From the NCBI GenBank assembly GCA_032164245.1, contig JAVMKO010000003.1, positions 40,240,890 to 40,304,889 of the forward strand: DNA of 64,000 bases, given 5' to 3'. This stretch comes from Sternotherus odoratus. Taxonomy: Eukaryota > Chordata > Testudines > Kinosternidae. The notes beneath the pieces were generated by a model. That model saw only the letters and a list, made by a program, of their open reading frames with translations. It did not search any database and was not told the origin of the DNA. How positions within the stretch are numbered: the first letter of the stretch is position 1; each line of letters begins with the position of its first letter. The position numbers were made by a program, and so were the translations under genes. This document shows positions 45,171-56,414 of this stretch, one piece after another.

Positions 45171-45374
45171 GAACTAGAGAAACCAAAAGAAATGCTTTGC
45201 ACTCATACCTACTGCCCATGTGACCAGGATTTTATATAGACCCGGAGACAGGTATGAACTAGAGAAACCAAAAGAAATGCTTTGCACTCATACCTACTGC
45301 CCATGTGACCAGGATTTTATATAGACCCGGAGACAGGTATGAACTAGAGAAACCAAAAGAAATGCTTTGCACTC
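45171..45374 (+). repeat. 85-bp tandem repeat, about 2.4 copies
   Basis: Units start at 45171, 45256 and 45341 (GAACTAGAGAAACCAAAAGA). The copies are identical over the unit except one base before the first unit (GGTGT versus GGTAT). The third unit stops at CTTTGCACTC. The near-identity suggests a recent expansion, or an assembly duplication. Confidence 0.9.
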
Positions 45375-47120
45375 TTTAAAAAGAATGATAAACGAATGTG
45401 GCATTTTGTTTGAAGTAATCTGCTCTAGGGCATTGACTAGAAGAACCTGAGTGTGTACTGAGGTCTGCAGGCTCATAGGACCACAAGGGAAACCAGGGGG
45501 CACGCTTGAGGGGAGTGCCCCAGTTCTGGTAGAGAGTTTTTCTACTATGGATGACATTTTGTACTACTGATGTACCTTTTTACTAGCTAGTAACATCCCT
45601 GCTGTGATGTTTAAGGGGTAGGAGCTGGAGTGAAGGCCTTGGCAACACCTCGCAATATCACATCTACTTGTATTGGATATTGGAAGGTGATACTAATGAG
45701 TTCCAAGAATTTGAATTATTCAAGTTAGGTCAGAACCACCATGATCATTCTGGCTCAGTACTGCTTGAGCTTCCTTAGAACCCTGGGATTCAAAGGAATT
45801 AGAGGATGTGCATAGAAGAGGCCTGAGGACATGGAGTAAGAACATAAGAATCAGGAATGCATCCTTGACTCGGACCTCCATTGGTATAAAAATGATGATA
45901 CTTCTTGTTCTGGTGGCAAAGAGTTCTATCACGGGGTGAACCCATGTGAGAAATATATCTAAAATTATGTTGTCATTTATGTACCATTCATGATGGATAC
46001 AAAAGTTCCAAAATGAATAGCCTCTTGACATCAGAGTGGATCTTGCTCCCTCCTTTCCAGTTTATATGAAAAATGGCACTAGTACTTGCCAGCATGACTT
46101 GTACAGTTAGAGCTTTTAGAACTAGAAGAAACCCTGTGCGTGCTGAGCAAATAGTTCTTAGCTCCAGGAGATTTACATGGAATCTTCCCCCTTTAGTGGG
46201 CCATATTCCTTAGAAGTCATCCTAGTGTGGAGGCATCTGTCACCTAAGTCCTCATGGAAGTGGAGAGGAGAATGGTAACCCTTAGAAGACTTTCATTGGA
46301 TCCATCCACCACTGTCAGGATGGGAAGTGTGGTGTAACACAGACTAGCAAGTCCAGCTCATGTTTATTTGGCTTATATGCAGACTTAAACCATGCCATGA
46401 AGGTGAAGTCTGTCATGCTGAGTTATCTAGGCTCAGGAAGCCCTGTGGCCTAGCAGACTGAGACAAGCTTTCAGTGATGTAATGTGGTGACTGCACAGAC
46501 AGGTAGATTGGTATAGCATGGCTTGGAATCTCTTTTGGAAGATAAACCATCTCCTCCCAAACAGCTCCAATGAACTATATTTTTTGTGTTGGAATCAGTA
46601 TCCACTTCTCTTTGTTTACTTCCAAGACAAGGCAAATAGATCAAGGTTTGCTGGATGGAGTCTGCTGCATCCTGTTGTCATCCCCCCCATGAACAAGCTA
46701 GTTAACCAAGTATAGAAACACCTGGACTTCTAGTTTCCTGAGGTAAGTTGACTCTACTGCAAGGCATTTTGTACATACCCTGGCAACAAACTAAATGGTA
46801 ACACCCTGCACTAATAATGGCAATTACTCACTTGAAACCTCAGATATCTTCTGTGGGCCAGGGGAATTGCAACATGAAAATAAGTGTCCTGAAGGTTGAG
46901 AGGTGCATACCAATTATGGTACTGAATTAGAGAGGCAAGAGTCACCTTCCTAAACTTAAGCCTGCAGTTCAAGATTTTTAACTGTCTCAGATCCAGAATG
47001 GCTCACCAACTGCTGTTTCTTTTTGGGAAACAAAATAACTAAAGTAAGAACTCTTCACCTTGTGGTTCCTGAGGAACACCCTCCACTGCTCTGAGATTGA
47101 GAAGTGACTGCACTTCCTGA

Positions 47121-49121
47121 TGCAGCATGATGTTGCTGCATCAGGAACAGGGATAGGCAATATGGATGGTTTGGGGTCTACAACTGGATGGAAAAATGTG
47201 CTAATTGTTTATTTAATTTCCTAACAGAGGCAGTATGACTGGCAGATCCAAAGGGATTTGTACTCTGCTACTGATTAAGCAGTTAAACCTGCTGCCTTGA
47301 TGTTGATGGAGGCTTTTTTTGGTCCTATAACCTGATGAATCGCATACCAATCCCCAACACTCTTGTTCCTCCTAGGGCCCCAGGCACACTATCTGCAACC
47401 CACCTCTCACAATTGTCCTTCTATAGCTGTTGAATCTTCTCCCACTGGTCATTCATTACTTTCCTGAGCAGCACGAAAAGAGCTATAGGAGAACCACCAT
47501 TAACAGATTCACCACACTACTCTGCTGTCCAATCACTTTTCAGCTGATTTATCAAAACTTCTTCAAGACCTCTATAATATCTCTCTTTTCTCTAGGTAAC
47601 TAAAGGTGACTCCTGTTTTTTTTTTTTTAAATAATCTTTAAATTTATGTCTGCCTGCTTTTAAGAGTGTTGAGGATCTGCATCAGATAATTAATTAAATA
47701 AGAATAGTGATGAATAAGGTACTCTGACTCAAGGGGGCTTCAACATAACAGAGGAGTAAAAGATAGAGAACAAAAGATACAGCACAGTCACTGAATAAAA
47801 GACCTGTTATAAGATTGAATGAGAGCCACTGGGCAACCACTTTACTGTCACTTGGCACAGTGAGTTCTTCTCTGTGGACCCCATACTACACAGCAGTAGG
47901 CAGAGTAGACATCAGCATGTGTCTGCACATAAGAACAAATCCCAGTTGCTTCTGAGAGATGAAGCAACATCAGGCACAGTATACCCTTGGAGCAGTTTGT
48001 TCTGACCCTGGTAGATTGAAGATGAGAAAGAACTGGCTGCCTTTTGCACAGCTGGTAGGTCACAGAAACTGGAGTTCCACTTCTCCAAAAAACAGCTCAC
48101 CTTGGATAAGTAAAATCTTGCATCTCTGGGAAGTTTACGAAAAAGCAAGATTTACAGTTTGATTTTATTTTTTTAAGGGGAAACTAAATGAAACATTTGT
48201 TACTGTTTAGGTGTTCTGCAATTACGTTTTACTACACAATTTTGTACTGCTTTGTCTAATACTCCAAGGGGTTGGTAATAAAATGTAGTACAAATCTGTT
48301 TCATTTCAGGGGCCATAAATAGAATTGCTGACACCAAGTGCCTGAGAAAAAAAAAGTACAGTCTGTGACTATGAAGTGAATTACCAGAAACAAACAAACA
48401 CAAGCTTTGCTTCAAAAACCAGTTAAGGTTGCTAAGTGACATGAATGTAGTTACGTACCACAAGCACTTTTAAACAAGAAAATGAATAGTTATGAACATC
48501 ATAAATCATTCACTGCCCTCATAAGAAACAAACATACTGTTCTTAACAAGGACAAAGTAATGCATATTCCTTCAAAACACAATGGCCTTAACTCCACCCA
48601 GAATTTGTCTTCAAATTAATTATTTTTATTATTTGAATTTTGGGGTATAAATGCTTTATTTTAAGGGAAAATATTGTCAATAATTTTATTTATCAAATGA
48701 CAGTAAAATATTTTGGTGAAGTATGGAGTGCTCTGTGGTTGGTGGCCCATACCCCGACTGGGGGGTGATGGGCAGAGAGAGAGAGACATAGTTCAAAGAA
48801 GGATCAAGAACAAACCTGGCATCATTAAGCAGGAGGATCATGACAACCAGGGGAGTATCTCTTGTTATTGGCTCTACTCATATAGCTAGGTACATGCTTG
48901 ACCCAGGGTTTGGGACAGGAGTGGAGGCGGAACAATTGGGCAGATATGTTATACATACATGACTGATCATTACCTCTTAATCGGAGATTGGGGCACAAAT
49001 TTCTTGTTGGGGAATCTGATCTGATGATCTGCCTTGGGAATGAGATAGAACTGATCACTTCCAAAGGACACTGAAGGAGAGGGCTGTTTATATGGAAACC
49101 CCTGTATTGATGATTTTGTAA
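47121..49121. other. No gene; mostly unique, may hold upstream DIRS sequence
   Basis: The GC-moderate segment 47200-47600 could be the upstream (gag) part of the DIRS relic, but no motif is clear. The 48725-49110 segment is non-AT-rich and unclassified. Confidence 0.4.
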
Positions 49122-49155
49122 TACAGTAGAACCTCAGAGTTACAAACACCTAGGG

Positions 49156-49577
49156 CAGGGGTAGCCAAACTGAGCCTGAGAAGGAGCCAGAATTTACCAT
49201 GTACATTGCCAAAGAGCCATCAGCTGCCCCTTCAACAGCTCTCCCCCACCCTCCTGACTCCCAGTGCTTCCCACCCACTGGGAGCCCTGCCAATCAGCAC
49301 CTCCCCCGCCCCCCCCCCCCCCCGATCAGCTGTTTCAGGAAGGAGTCTCTAAGGGGAAGAGGGAAGAGCTTGGGAATGGCAGGCTCAGGGAAAGGGGTGG
49401 GAAGGGGTGGAGTGGGGCAAGAGCTAGGGGTTGAGCAGTGGGTACTCCCTCAACCCCCAGCACATTGGACAGTTGGAACCTAAGCTTCAGCCCTGGAGTC
49501 GGTGCCTTTACAGGGAGCCACATATTAACTCCTGAAGAGTCACATATGGCTCTGGAGCCACAGACTGGCCACCCCTG
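49156..49577. mobile_element. Non-autonomous hAT nested in Tigger
   Basis: It begins CAGGGGTAGCCAAACTGAGC and ends GACTGGCCACCCCTG. It is flanked by ACCTAGGG (49148-49155) and ACCGTAGGG (49578-49586), an 8-bp duplication with one inserted base. The interior is GC-rich with a poly-C run (49308-49323). Confidence 0.85.
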
Positions 49578-49608
49578 ACCGTAGGGAGATGAGGTTGGTT
49601 ATAATTAT

Positions 49609-50140
49609 TGTAGTGAGCAGAAGATTACTGTGACGGCAATCGTTAGGGGGCGCAGTTACGCTTCTAAGTCGCCTCCAGGGTAACGCATAAGTAAGGTGAT
49701 CAGCTTGGGAATAGCCTTGTGTTCCTGTTATCTCATATGTGTCTGAGAAGAGCGTCTCAGCTGTGTGAGCTGTTTACTTGGTCTGTGTGAATTTCAGCTT
49801 GTGTAAAACTAAACAGGTAAACTGAGGCAGGATTGCAAACAAAGCAAGACAGCGTATAATCAACAAGTGCAGGACAGCGTGTAATTATCAGGTGCTTGCC
49901 ATTCACGAGACAAGTCTATGTATGAGATGCAAATGAGCATGAGTATTTCTGTGCTGACACGCCCTTGTGTGTTAGGCTTCTTCCCTGAGCATTGCTCCGA
50001 TGTGCCAGGTCCCCCGTTCTGTGGCCGCGCTGAGAGGGGCCCCCAGTGCCAAAGGGCCGGGACCTTCAATAAACTCACCACTTTTCATCTAGCCACTGTG
50101 TGTGAGCCTCATTTCTATGAGATTCTTAAGGTACCCTGCA
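49609..50140 (+). mobile_element. Solo LTR nested in Tigger, boundaries approximate
   Basis: It starts about TGTAGTGAGCAGAAG, has a polyadenylation signal TTCAATAAACTC (50068-50073) and ends GGTACCCTGCA. Tigger sequence resumes after it (CAACTATGAAATG). The target duplication has drifted and is not certain. Confidence 0.6.
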
Positions 50141-50442
50141 ACAACTATGAAATGATCAAAGCTCTTAACAAAACAGCATGGTTGCTCTTTCAAACATTTG
50201 CAATGGAACATTGACTTAATACAGCTTTGAAACTTTGCTACACAGAAGAAAAATCCTGCAGAACCATTTTCCTTGTTATTTTTTTTTAATCTTTCCTTTT
50301 TATTTAGTAGTTTTTAGTTAACACAGTACTGTACTGTATTTTCTTTTTATTTTATTTTTGGTCTCTGGTGCTGCTTGATTGATTTGGAACTGGAAGATGC
50401 AGTTTATAACTCTGGTGTTCATAACTTGGAGGTTCTACTGTA

Positions 50443-51767
50443 ATCTTTCGTCTTCCACCATTGTTACAGGGACCCTACATAATCTTTGGTTTTGTGCATA
50501 GAGGTTTCGTCATTTTATGGATGAAATAAGAGGGTGGGTGACCAGACAGTGGTGGAAGTCCTTCACTGAAACTGAATGGTGATGTTAAAGATGTTAAGCA
50601 CATAATTTTGGCTGCAGAATCTTTACTAGTGAAGCTGATTCATCTTAGAGGGCTTTTCCTTCACCCTCTCCCTTGGTTCTTGTCACACAGATAGAAAGCA
50701 GAAGACAAGAAGTTCAAAGCACAGGCAGTGCAATGTTAACTGGAATTAATTTTAAGCAAGCATAGTTATAGGTTACACATCAGCAGTGCATGCCCCTAGT
50801 CCCGCCCCTTAACATATGGTTGTTTTGTTTTGGAGGGTTGTGAGTTTGGGGTCTTTGTTCCACCTTTATTTGTATTTCATGGAAGGGTTAAAAAGTAAGA
50901 TTGTGCTCTGGCCAAAACCAGTTTTTTTTTTTGGTAGGTTGTTTTTGGCTTTTAGTGCGTTTTATGCCTGACTCCCACAACCCCTCTTTACCCTCCCTAA
51001 CTGGTTGCTTAACACCTTGGTTTAAAAAAAAGCCAGGCAGCCTTTTAGTGTACGCTCCCTATATTACACTTCCACCACACCCTGTAACACTTTCACTTTA
51101 TCTTTTAACTTTTTTCAATCCCATTTGCTTGTGAGCAAATGTAACACATAGTGTCTTGGTTCAAACATATTAGTAAAAATAGAAAGTATTTTAAAGTTAA
51201 ACCCCAACTTATTTTCTATGCTAACAAACATCCCTATATACTAACAATTTGTGAAAAGGAAAGAACCCTGGCTGGGAAATCTTTGCCTGACTAGCACTTT
51301 GAAAAACATTTTTATTTGTAAACTAAACCAAATATGGTGGTGTTACTGAGATACCGCAAACATGGAAATCCACAGTTTTGGGTTTTGACTCACATTTCAA
51401 GTCTGGATATTTTTTCTTCCCCTCATTTTTCCTTGACAAAATAATTTACAGACTTTTTTTTTTTTTTTTTTTTAAGCCTACAACCCGAGTAGGATCCTCT
51501 GCTCTTGTTACAGAGGATGCTGAGTCTTCAGCTTTAACCAAAGTGACACTAACAAGTATATATGCCAGCCAGAGCATTCCTATTCTGTTATTGGCTACTG
51601 CAGACAGAAGGGGACTACTTAAATGCAAATGAACAAATGTGAAGGCTAATCACACAGCAAGACTTGCACTTTTTACCTCCTTGTGTAGTTAAATTCAGCC
51701 ATTTCCTTATGCTAATAATGTACTTCTATCTGTTAAATTCCCACAACCACATGGCAATATGAGCTAA
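50443..51767. other. No gene; T-rich DNA, possibly an unrecognised repeat at 50700-51300
   Basis: The 50700-51300 part has the pyrimidine-rich, polyadenylation-free look of an old LTR or LINE interior, but no boundary was found. A poly-T run lies at 51455-51474. Confidence 0.4.
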
Positions 51768-52488
51768 TGTAATCCCAGAATCTGTGTTTCAGGACACCAT
51801 TCACATGCCTACCATACCTAAGCCTTTCTTCACACTGAAAAAGGTAAATTTGTGCTGAAGGCTTTGTTTGAAACAATTGATTTCCCTCCACAGGGGAGAA
51901 GCTATAAAAGGCACTGGAGACATCTCCCTTTTTCCTTTTTCCTGCTCAAGCCTCTGGACTTATTCTAATGGGAGCATTCTAACCAAAGGATTGAGGACCA
52001 TCCAATGATTTGGAAGCAACCAGAGACTTAACCTAAGCCAGCAGTTTATTCCAACACTGCTACAAGCCTGAACCAAGAACTTTGCATTTATTACATACAT
52101 TTGATTCCTTTAACCAGTTTTAACTATCATCTTGCTTTCTTCCTATAAATAAACCTTTATATTTTAAATACTAAAGGATTGGAAACAGCTTGATTAAGAT
52201 AGGAGTTGTAGATTGACCTGGGATCAGAAGAATTTTTTATTTGATTAAATTGGTTTTAAAGAATCACTCAGTCTTTAAATCTGATGGTAATACAAGGGCT
52301 GGAATACCTAAGAAAAACTGCTGTTTTGACTTCATGTTAGCTAGTGTGGTGAAACAAGTTTACATTTGTTGCTGGTTTGGTATATCTTATGAGAGAATAA
52401 CCACCAATTTTGCGGTGTGTCTGCCTTCTCTCTCAGCAATTTGTCCTGAATTCGGTATTCAGTTGTGACTCACAGATGCACAGTTACA
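51768..52488 (+). mobile_element. Solo LTR with TATA box and polyadenylation signal
   Basis: The 721-bp segment starts TGTAATCCCAGAATC and ends CACAGTTACA, giving TGTAA/TTACA inverted ends. It has CTATAAAAGGC near 51903 and TATAAATAAACC near 52146, in the right order for an LTR promoter and 3' end. No matching 5-bp duplication is visible (GCTAA versus ATTAG). Confidence 0.7.
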
Positions 52489-52508
52489 ATTAGTAACTCA
52501 AAGAATAA

Positions 52509-52692
52509 CCATAGAATCTCAGAGATAGAAGGGACCTCAGGAGATCATCTAGTCTAACCGTCTGCTCAAAGCAGGACCAATCCCTCTTTTTGCCCCATAT
52601 CCCTAAATGGCCTCCTCAAGGATTGAACTCACAATACTGGGTTTAGCAGGCCAATGCTCAGACCACTGAGCAATCCTTCCCCCTCCACAATC
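52509..52692 (-). mobile_element. tRNA-derived SINE with CR1-type tail (tortoise Pol III/SINE type)
   Basis: On the minus strand a tRNA-like head carries an A box (TTGCTCAGTGG, within 52661-52675) and a B box (GAGTTCAATCC, 52620-52630), followed by a tail GGATTGGTCCTGCTTTGAGC and GATGATCTCCTGAGGTCCCT ending in GAGATTCTATGGTTA. The tail is the CR1 LINE 3' end, so the SINE would be copied by CR1 reverse transcriptase. This combination is the published tortoise SINE architecture and is the strongest single pointer to a turtle. Confidence 0.85.
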
Positions 52693-53725
52693 AGCATAAG
52701 CTTTCTCCCTATGCCTCTCTGTGCCAGACTTTAGTTCCCTCTGATCAAAAAAGCCATTTTCACTTCCTCAATATCTATGGTGTGACTAACAAGTCACACA
52801 TGACAGAGTGAATTATCAGGAATACTTCAGCATTTCCCTGGAGGGCTTCAATACCTGTTGAGAGGTTTGTCCAAAAGAAGAACCCGGTCATCATTTTTCA
52901 TTGACCTTTAAAACCATATAAGTAGGGCTGATTATATATGACCCAATGCTTTTCATGTAACTAACCAGGAGTAAAAGACAGCTTTTAGGTGAACCAAGTT
53001 ACAGCCTCTTCTAGTTTATTTCATGGTATAGTTTGAATGACAGAAACATCATCTTTAGAAGAAAAACAATCCTGAAATCAGTTAAATTATTTTTCCCTTA
53101 TTTAGGATACAAAGAAATGCAGCAGTGCTGGGTAATCTTTTAAGAAGCATGATATAAGCTTTATTATGCTATTTGATATGTTCTGCTATTCCACTCAGAT
53201 AATAAGATAACTAAAACTAAATAAGTGAAAAGTTGAACAAACTTCTCTATTTTGTGCTCTGGAGGGAGCTAAAAAGTTAAAAGGAATATTTTAATAATGA
53301 AATAGTCAATTCATAAGGTTTATACTTATTTCATTTACCATTTTATTAAAGCTCAGAATCAATATAATGTAAGGATTACATTGTACTTAATGAACTATTC
53401 ACTGCTGGGAATAGAGGGAGAGGAATGGATAAGTTAAGATTAGTTTTTATTATCTGAAAAGATGATAGAAAAGAAATGTGAGATGAGTATGACTACAATA
53501 TTTGTATATCTATGGATTAAAATGTGAGCAATATGGATAGCTCGGGAATGAATGGGCAGGAGTAGGAAGGAAGCGGGAAGAAATTTTGCTCCTCTTCCCA
53601 CCAATATGCCATCCTACACCACTGAACTGGTGTGGATGGGAAAGTAAGCTTGCCAAGGAAAGGGTTATCATTGCTGCATGGGGAAAGTAAGCTAAGGGGA
53701 AACAGGGACTAAACTGTGACTCTCA
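52693..53725. other. No gene; AT-rich unique DNA
   Basis: No coding or repeat feature recognised. Confidence 0.45.
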
Positions 53726-54026
53726 GGGTACGGCTACACTACCCACCGGATCAGCAGGTAGCTCTCGATGTTTCAGGGATCCATTTATTGCATCTCATCT
53801 AGACGCAATAAATTGATCACTGAATTGACGGCTGTACTCCACCTCGGTAGGAGGAGTAAGCGGAGTCGGCGGGGGAGTGGCCCCCGGTCGATCAGCCACC
53901 ATGGGGACAGCCAAGGAAGTCGAACTAAGATACTTCGACTTCAGCTACACAAATAGCATAGCTGAAGTTGCTTATCTTAGTTCAAAACCCGTTCCTCCCC
54001 ACCCCACCCCCGGTGTAGCCCAGGCC
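53726..54026 (-). mobile_element. Harbinger-like MITE, copy C (opposite orientation)
   Basis: It runs from GGGTACGGCTACACTACCC to GGTGTAGCCCAGGCC and is flanked by TCA and TTA. The reverse complement aligns with copies A and B. The hairpin arms are ATTTATTGC near 53783 and GCAATAAAT near 53805. The right half carries an additional inverted pair, ACTAAGATACTTCGACTTC and GAAGTTGCTTATCTTAGT. Confidence 0.75.
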
Positions 54027-54029
54027 TTA

Positions 54030-56414
54030 GTGTTAAAACTTGGTGCCTGACCTGTTCCAGGGCAGTGCAGCCCTATGTGCCCCTTACTCACTTCGGATTG
54101 CAAGGTTCTAATAATGTTTTCTTAATATTTTGCAAGATCTGCTTGGTACCAATCATTCTTTTGTATAGCACCAATCACTATAGCATCTCAAGACCCAATC
54201 TGGATAATCCTACATTTGAACAGTACTTTATTTCTCAAGTAGCCTAATTGATTACAATGGGGCTACTTCCAAAATAAAGAACTACTCAATATACATAAGG
54301 ATATCAGAATCTAGCTTTATGTTTGGTATCTACTACTCTTTGTAACAGTTTATGGATATGTAAAAGGTAATTTAATAAATTGTAAACAGAAAAGAAACAG
54401 TGCTGACTACAAAAAGGAGCCAATCATGCAGGGGTGCTGATTGCTGGGAAGTGTTCAGCACTGCTCCAACTCCCAATGCTACCCATCTTGGTTATAAGTC
54501 ACTCTTGAGCAGTTTGGCACCTTGGATATGAATGAATGCCTCTCTACTCCTGTTTGTTACTGTACGGTTCTCCTTAATTTGTCAGCATATTGGTTGGAAG
54601 CTATTGTGAAGTACAGAATTGCACTAATGGGAGCTTAAGTACCACTTAGAGCCCCCTTACCAGGGAAAAATGCCCATCTGCTCTGTTTCCAGAGGATTGG
54701 ATTTGTAAAATAGAGCTTAAACAAATCAAAGAAATTCAAAATTAGCTGTCTCTTGACTATTACCATGAAACGGAACTAACTGCCCCACTGATATACACCA
54801 CTCCTGGATGTTTAGAATTTTCTTCTATACTGTAGTTATATTATGCATTGGATATTCTTCAAAGGTTGTTCTGTATGTAAATAATTGGATATATTGACAT
54901 CTGCTTATGTAACCAGTTTGTATAATTTAAAGTTAACTTTTTAAAACAGCAGCATACGTTTTTAAAGATGGCTATTGATACCTGGGTGCACAACTTAAGA
55001 CACGTTAAAAGGGCCTGGATTTGCGACAGCAGGCATTCAAGAAATCTAAAAACCAAACCATTTTAGTAGGTCTCAAGTTTTGGACCAAAAAAATAATAGC
55101 AATGTTTGAAAGCTTAGACCGCTGTGTATTTCAGGGGCACCCAAAATTACTAGTCATGTATAATATAGATACTGGCCTAAATATTAACTGTAGTCTGTGT
55201 GTGTAAAAATGCAATAATTAATGGTCACAGTGATAGGGCTCAGGAATAGTGCAAAAGTGATTAACATATGCAAGGTTGTGTGCACACACACAGTGTGTAG
55301 GTTCCTTTGGAAATGTGTCCCTTTCTAAATGTATCCACACAAACTGGCTTAACAGACAGTGTATACATACCCTATGGTAATCGAGTCTTCATTGTACAAT
55401 AGGGAGTTATAGTCTGAGTGGCAGGGAACAGAGGAATCTGGGGTAAGAGGGTGTAGGAGCTCTCCACCCACTACCAGCTATTGCTGCCATTCTATGTGAT
55501 GGCTGGATGTGGCTTGAAGTGGATTTTTCTTTATTGTTTTGAAGCAGTTGGCTCCAAGTACAAAGAAAACATCATGCTGAGCTTCTAGGAGCAGCATTCA
55601 TCCTCATTTAAAAACAGGTCACACATTCAGCTTTTGCACTCAATTTCCAAATAATCACAGCAATATGCACCACACATGCTGCTTCAGGCATCCAAAAGGA
55701 CTCCTATTGGTAGCATCCCTTAAGGTACCTCTCTCATTAGTGGTCTGGGCCTGTCTTTCCTCTTCACTCAGTCTCTAATTTTGCACACTCCACAACCAGG
55801 CAGCCAAGAAGTCCTCCCCTGCTCTGAACACGAACACTCCCCCCATCCCGCTCTATAGGGACAGAGACTCAGCTTTCCTACTCAGCAAAGAGCAAACAAT
55901 AATGTCATTGCAAACCCCGTCATCACGCCTGATAAAATCTCAAAAGGAATGAAATAAAAGCAAAGAAACTGTCAGCTACATAACAGTGGGAGCCATGAAC
56001 TTAGTTGGGTATTGTCATCTTCAATACTGCTTCTTTCAGGCAGAACAAACTAGTAAGGTATGCAGACACTGTATTCTCCTATCCCCAAAGGTGCCTACTG
56101 TTCTTTGCCAGACACTCACATATATAACTTAGCACTCAGATGCCTCTGCATTTTGCTCTCAAAAGGTGCCTTCTTTAATAGGAAACATTGATTTTTACTT
56201 TTTGGTCTTTTCATTCTGTACTGTACATCAATAGAAGAGGACAAAAAAAGCAAAGCTAGCAGTGGCAAATGGTAATTTAGCTATTTACACTTGATATACT
56301 GTCCTCTATCCACACAGCTCTAATTTAAAAACAAAGTCGATCAGGGGACTATAAACCACAGGTCACTAAAAATTATGCAGAGTATTCAGTTTATCTCAAT
56401 TTTAGTATATAAAG
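54030..56414. other. No gene; AT-rich unique DNA
   Basis: No coding or repeat feature recognised over 2.4 kb. A CACACACAGTGTGTAGG hairpin-like stretch lies at about 55283-55300. Confidence 0.45.

Larger units (their letters stand above)
43638..47120 (-). pseudogene. DIRS-type retrotransposon: RT, RNase H and tyrosine recombinase relics
   Basis: Minus-strand protein traces follow DIRS pol order from high to low coordinates. Near 47060-46820: WxAILDLRQLKILNCRLKF and NLQDTYFHVAIPLAHRRYLR, the DIRS reverse-transcriptase 'LDLxDAYFHV' block. Near 46720-46690: FLYLVN, where the YLDD catalytic motif has become YLVN. Near 46250: TDAST, the RNase H strand. Near 45950-45720: HPVIELFATRT and RKLKQ...NDHGGSDLT, the post-RNase H 'LFATRxN...PxWP' region. 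At 43988-43638: LVSITSATKVGEIQAL and ITFHKDNVSLRPHPKCLPEI, the N-terminal catalytic block of the DIRS tyrosine recombinase. Its Arg (ARRVSEL in relatives) reads Lys. DIRS elements integrate by a tyrosine recombinase and leave no target duplication. Frames are broken throughout. A hAT fragment and an 85-bp tandem repeat lie inside. Confidence 0.7.
49124..50440. mobile_element. Tigger-type element 3, host of two nested insertions
   Basis: The left end CAGTAGAACCTCAGAGTTAC and the right end, read on the opposite strand as CAGTAGAACCTCCAAGTTATG, are terminal inverted repeats. TA flanks both ends (49122-49123, 50441-50442). The right-hand interior (TTGACTTAATACAGCTTTG, AACACAGTACTGTACTGTA) is the remembered non-autonomous Tigger sequence. 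A hAT (49156-49577) and an LTR (49609-50140) interrupt it. Confidence 0.85.

Noticed and set aside
45171..45374. CRISPR array
   Set aside because: Direct 85-bp units without spacers in a vertebrate genome. An ordinary tandem repeat.
52600..52692. tRNA gene
   Set aside because: A and B boxes are present, but the sequence continues into a CR1 tail and cannot form a full tRNA. It is a SINE.
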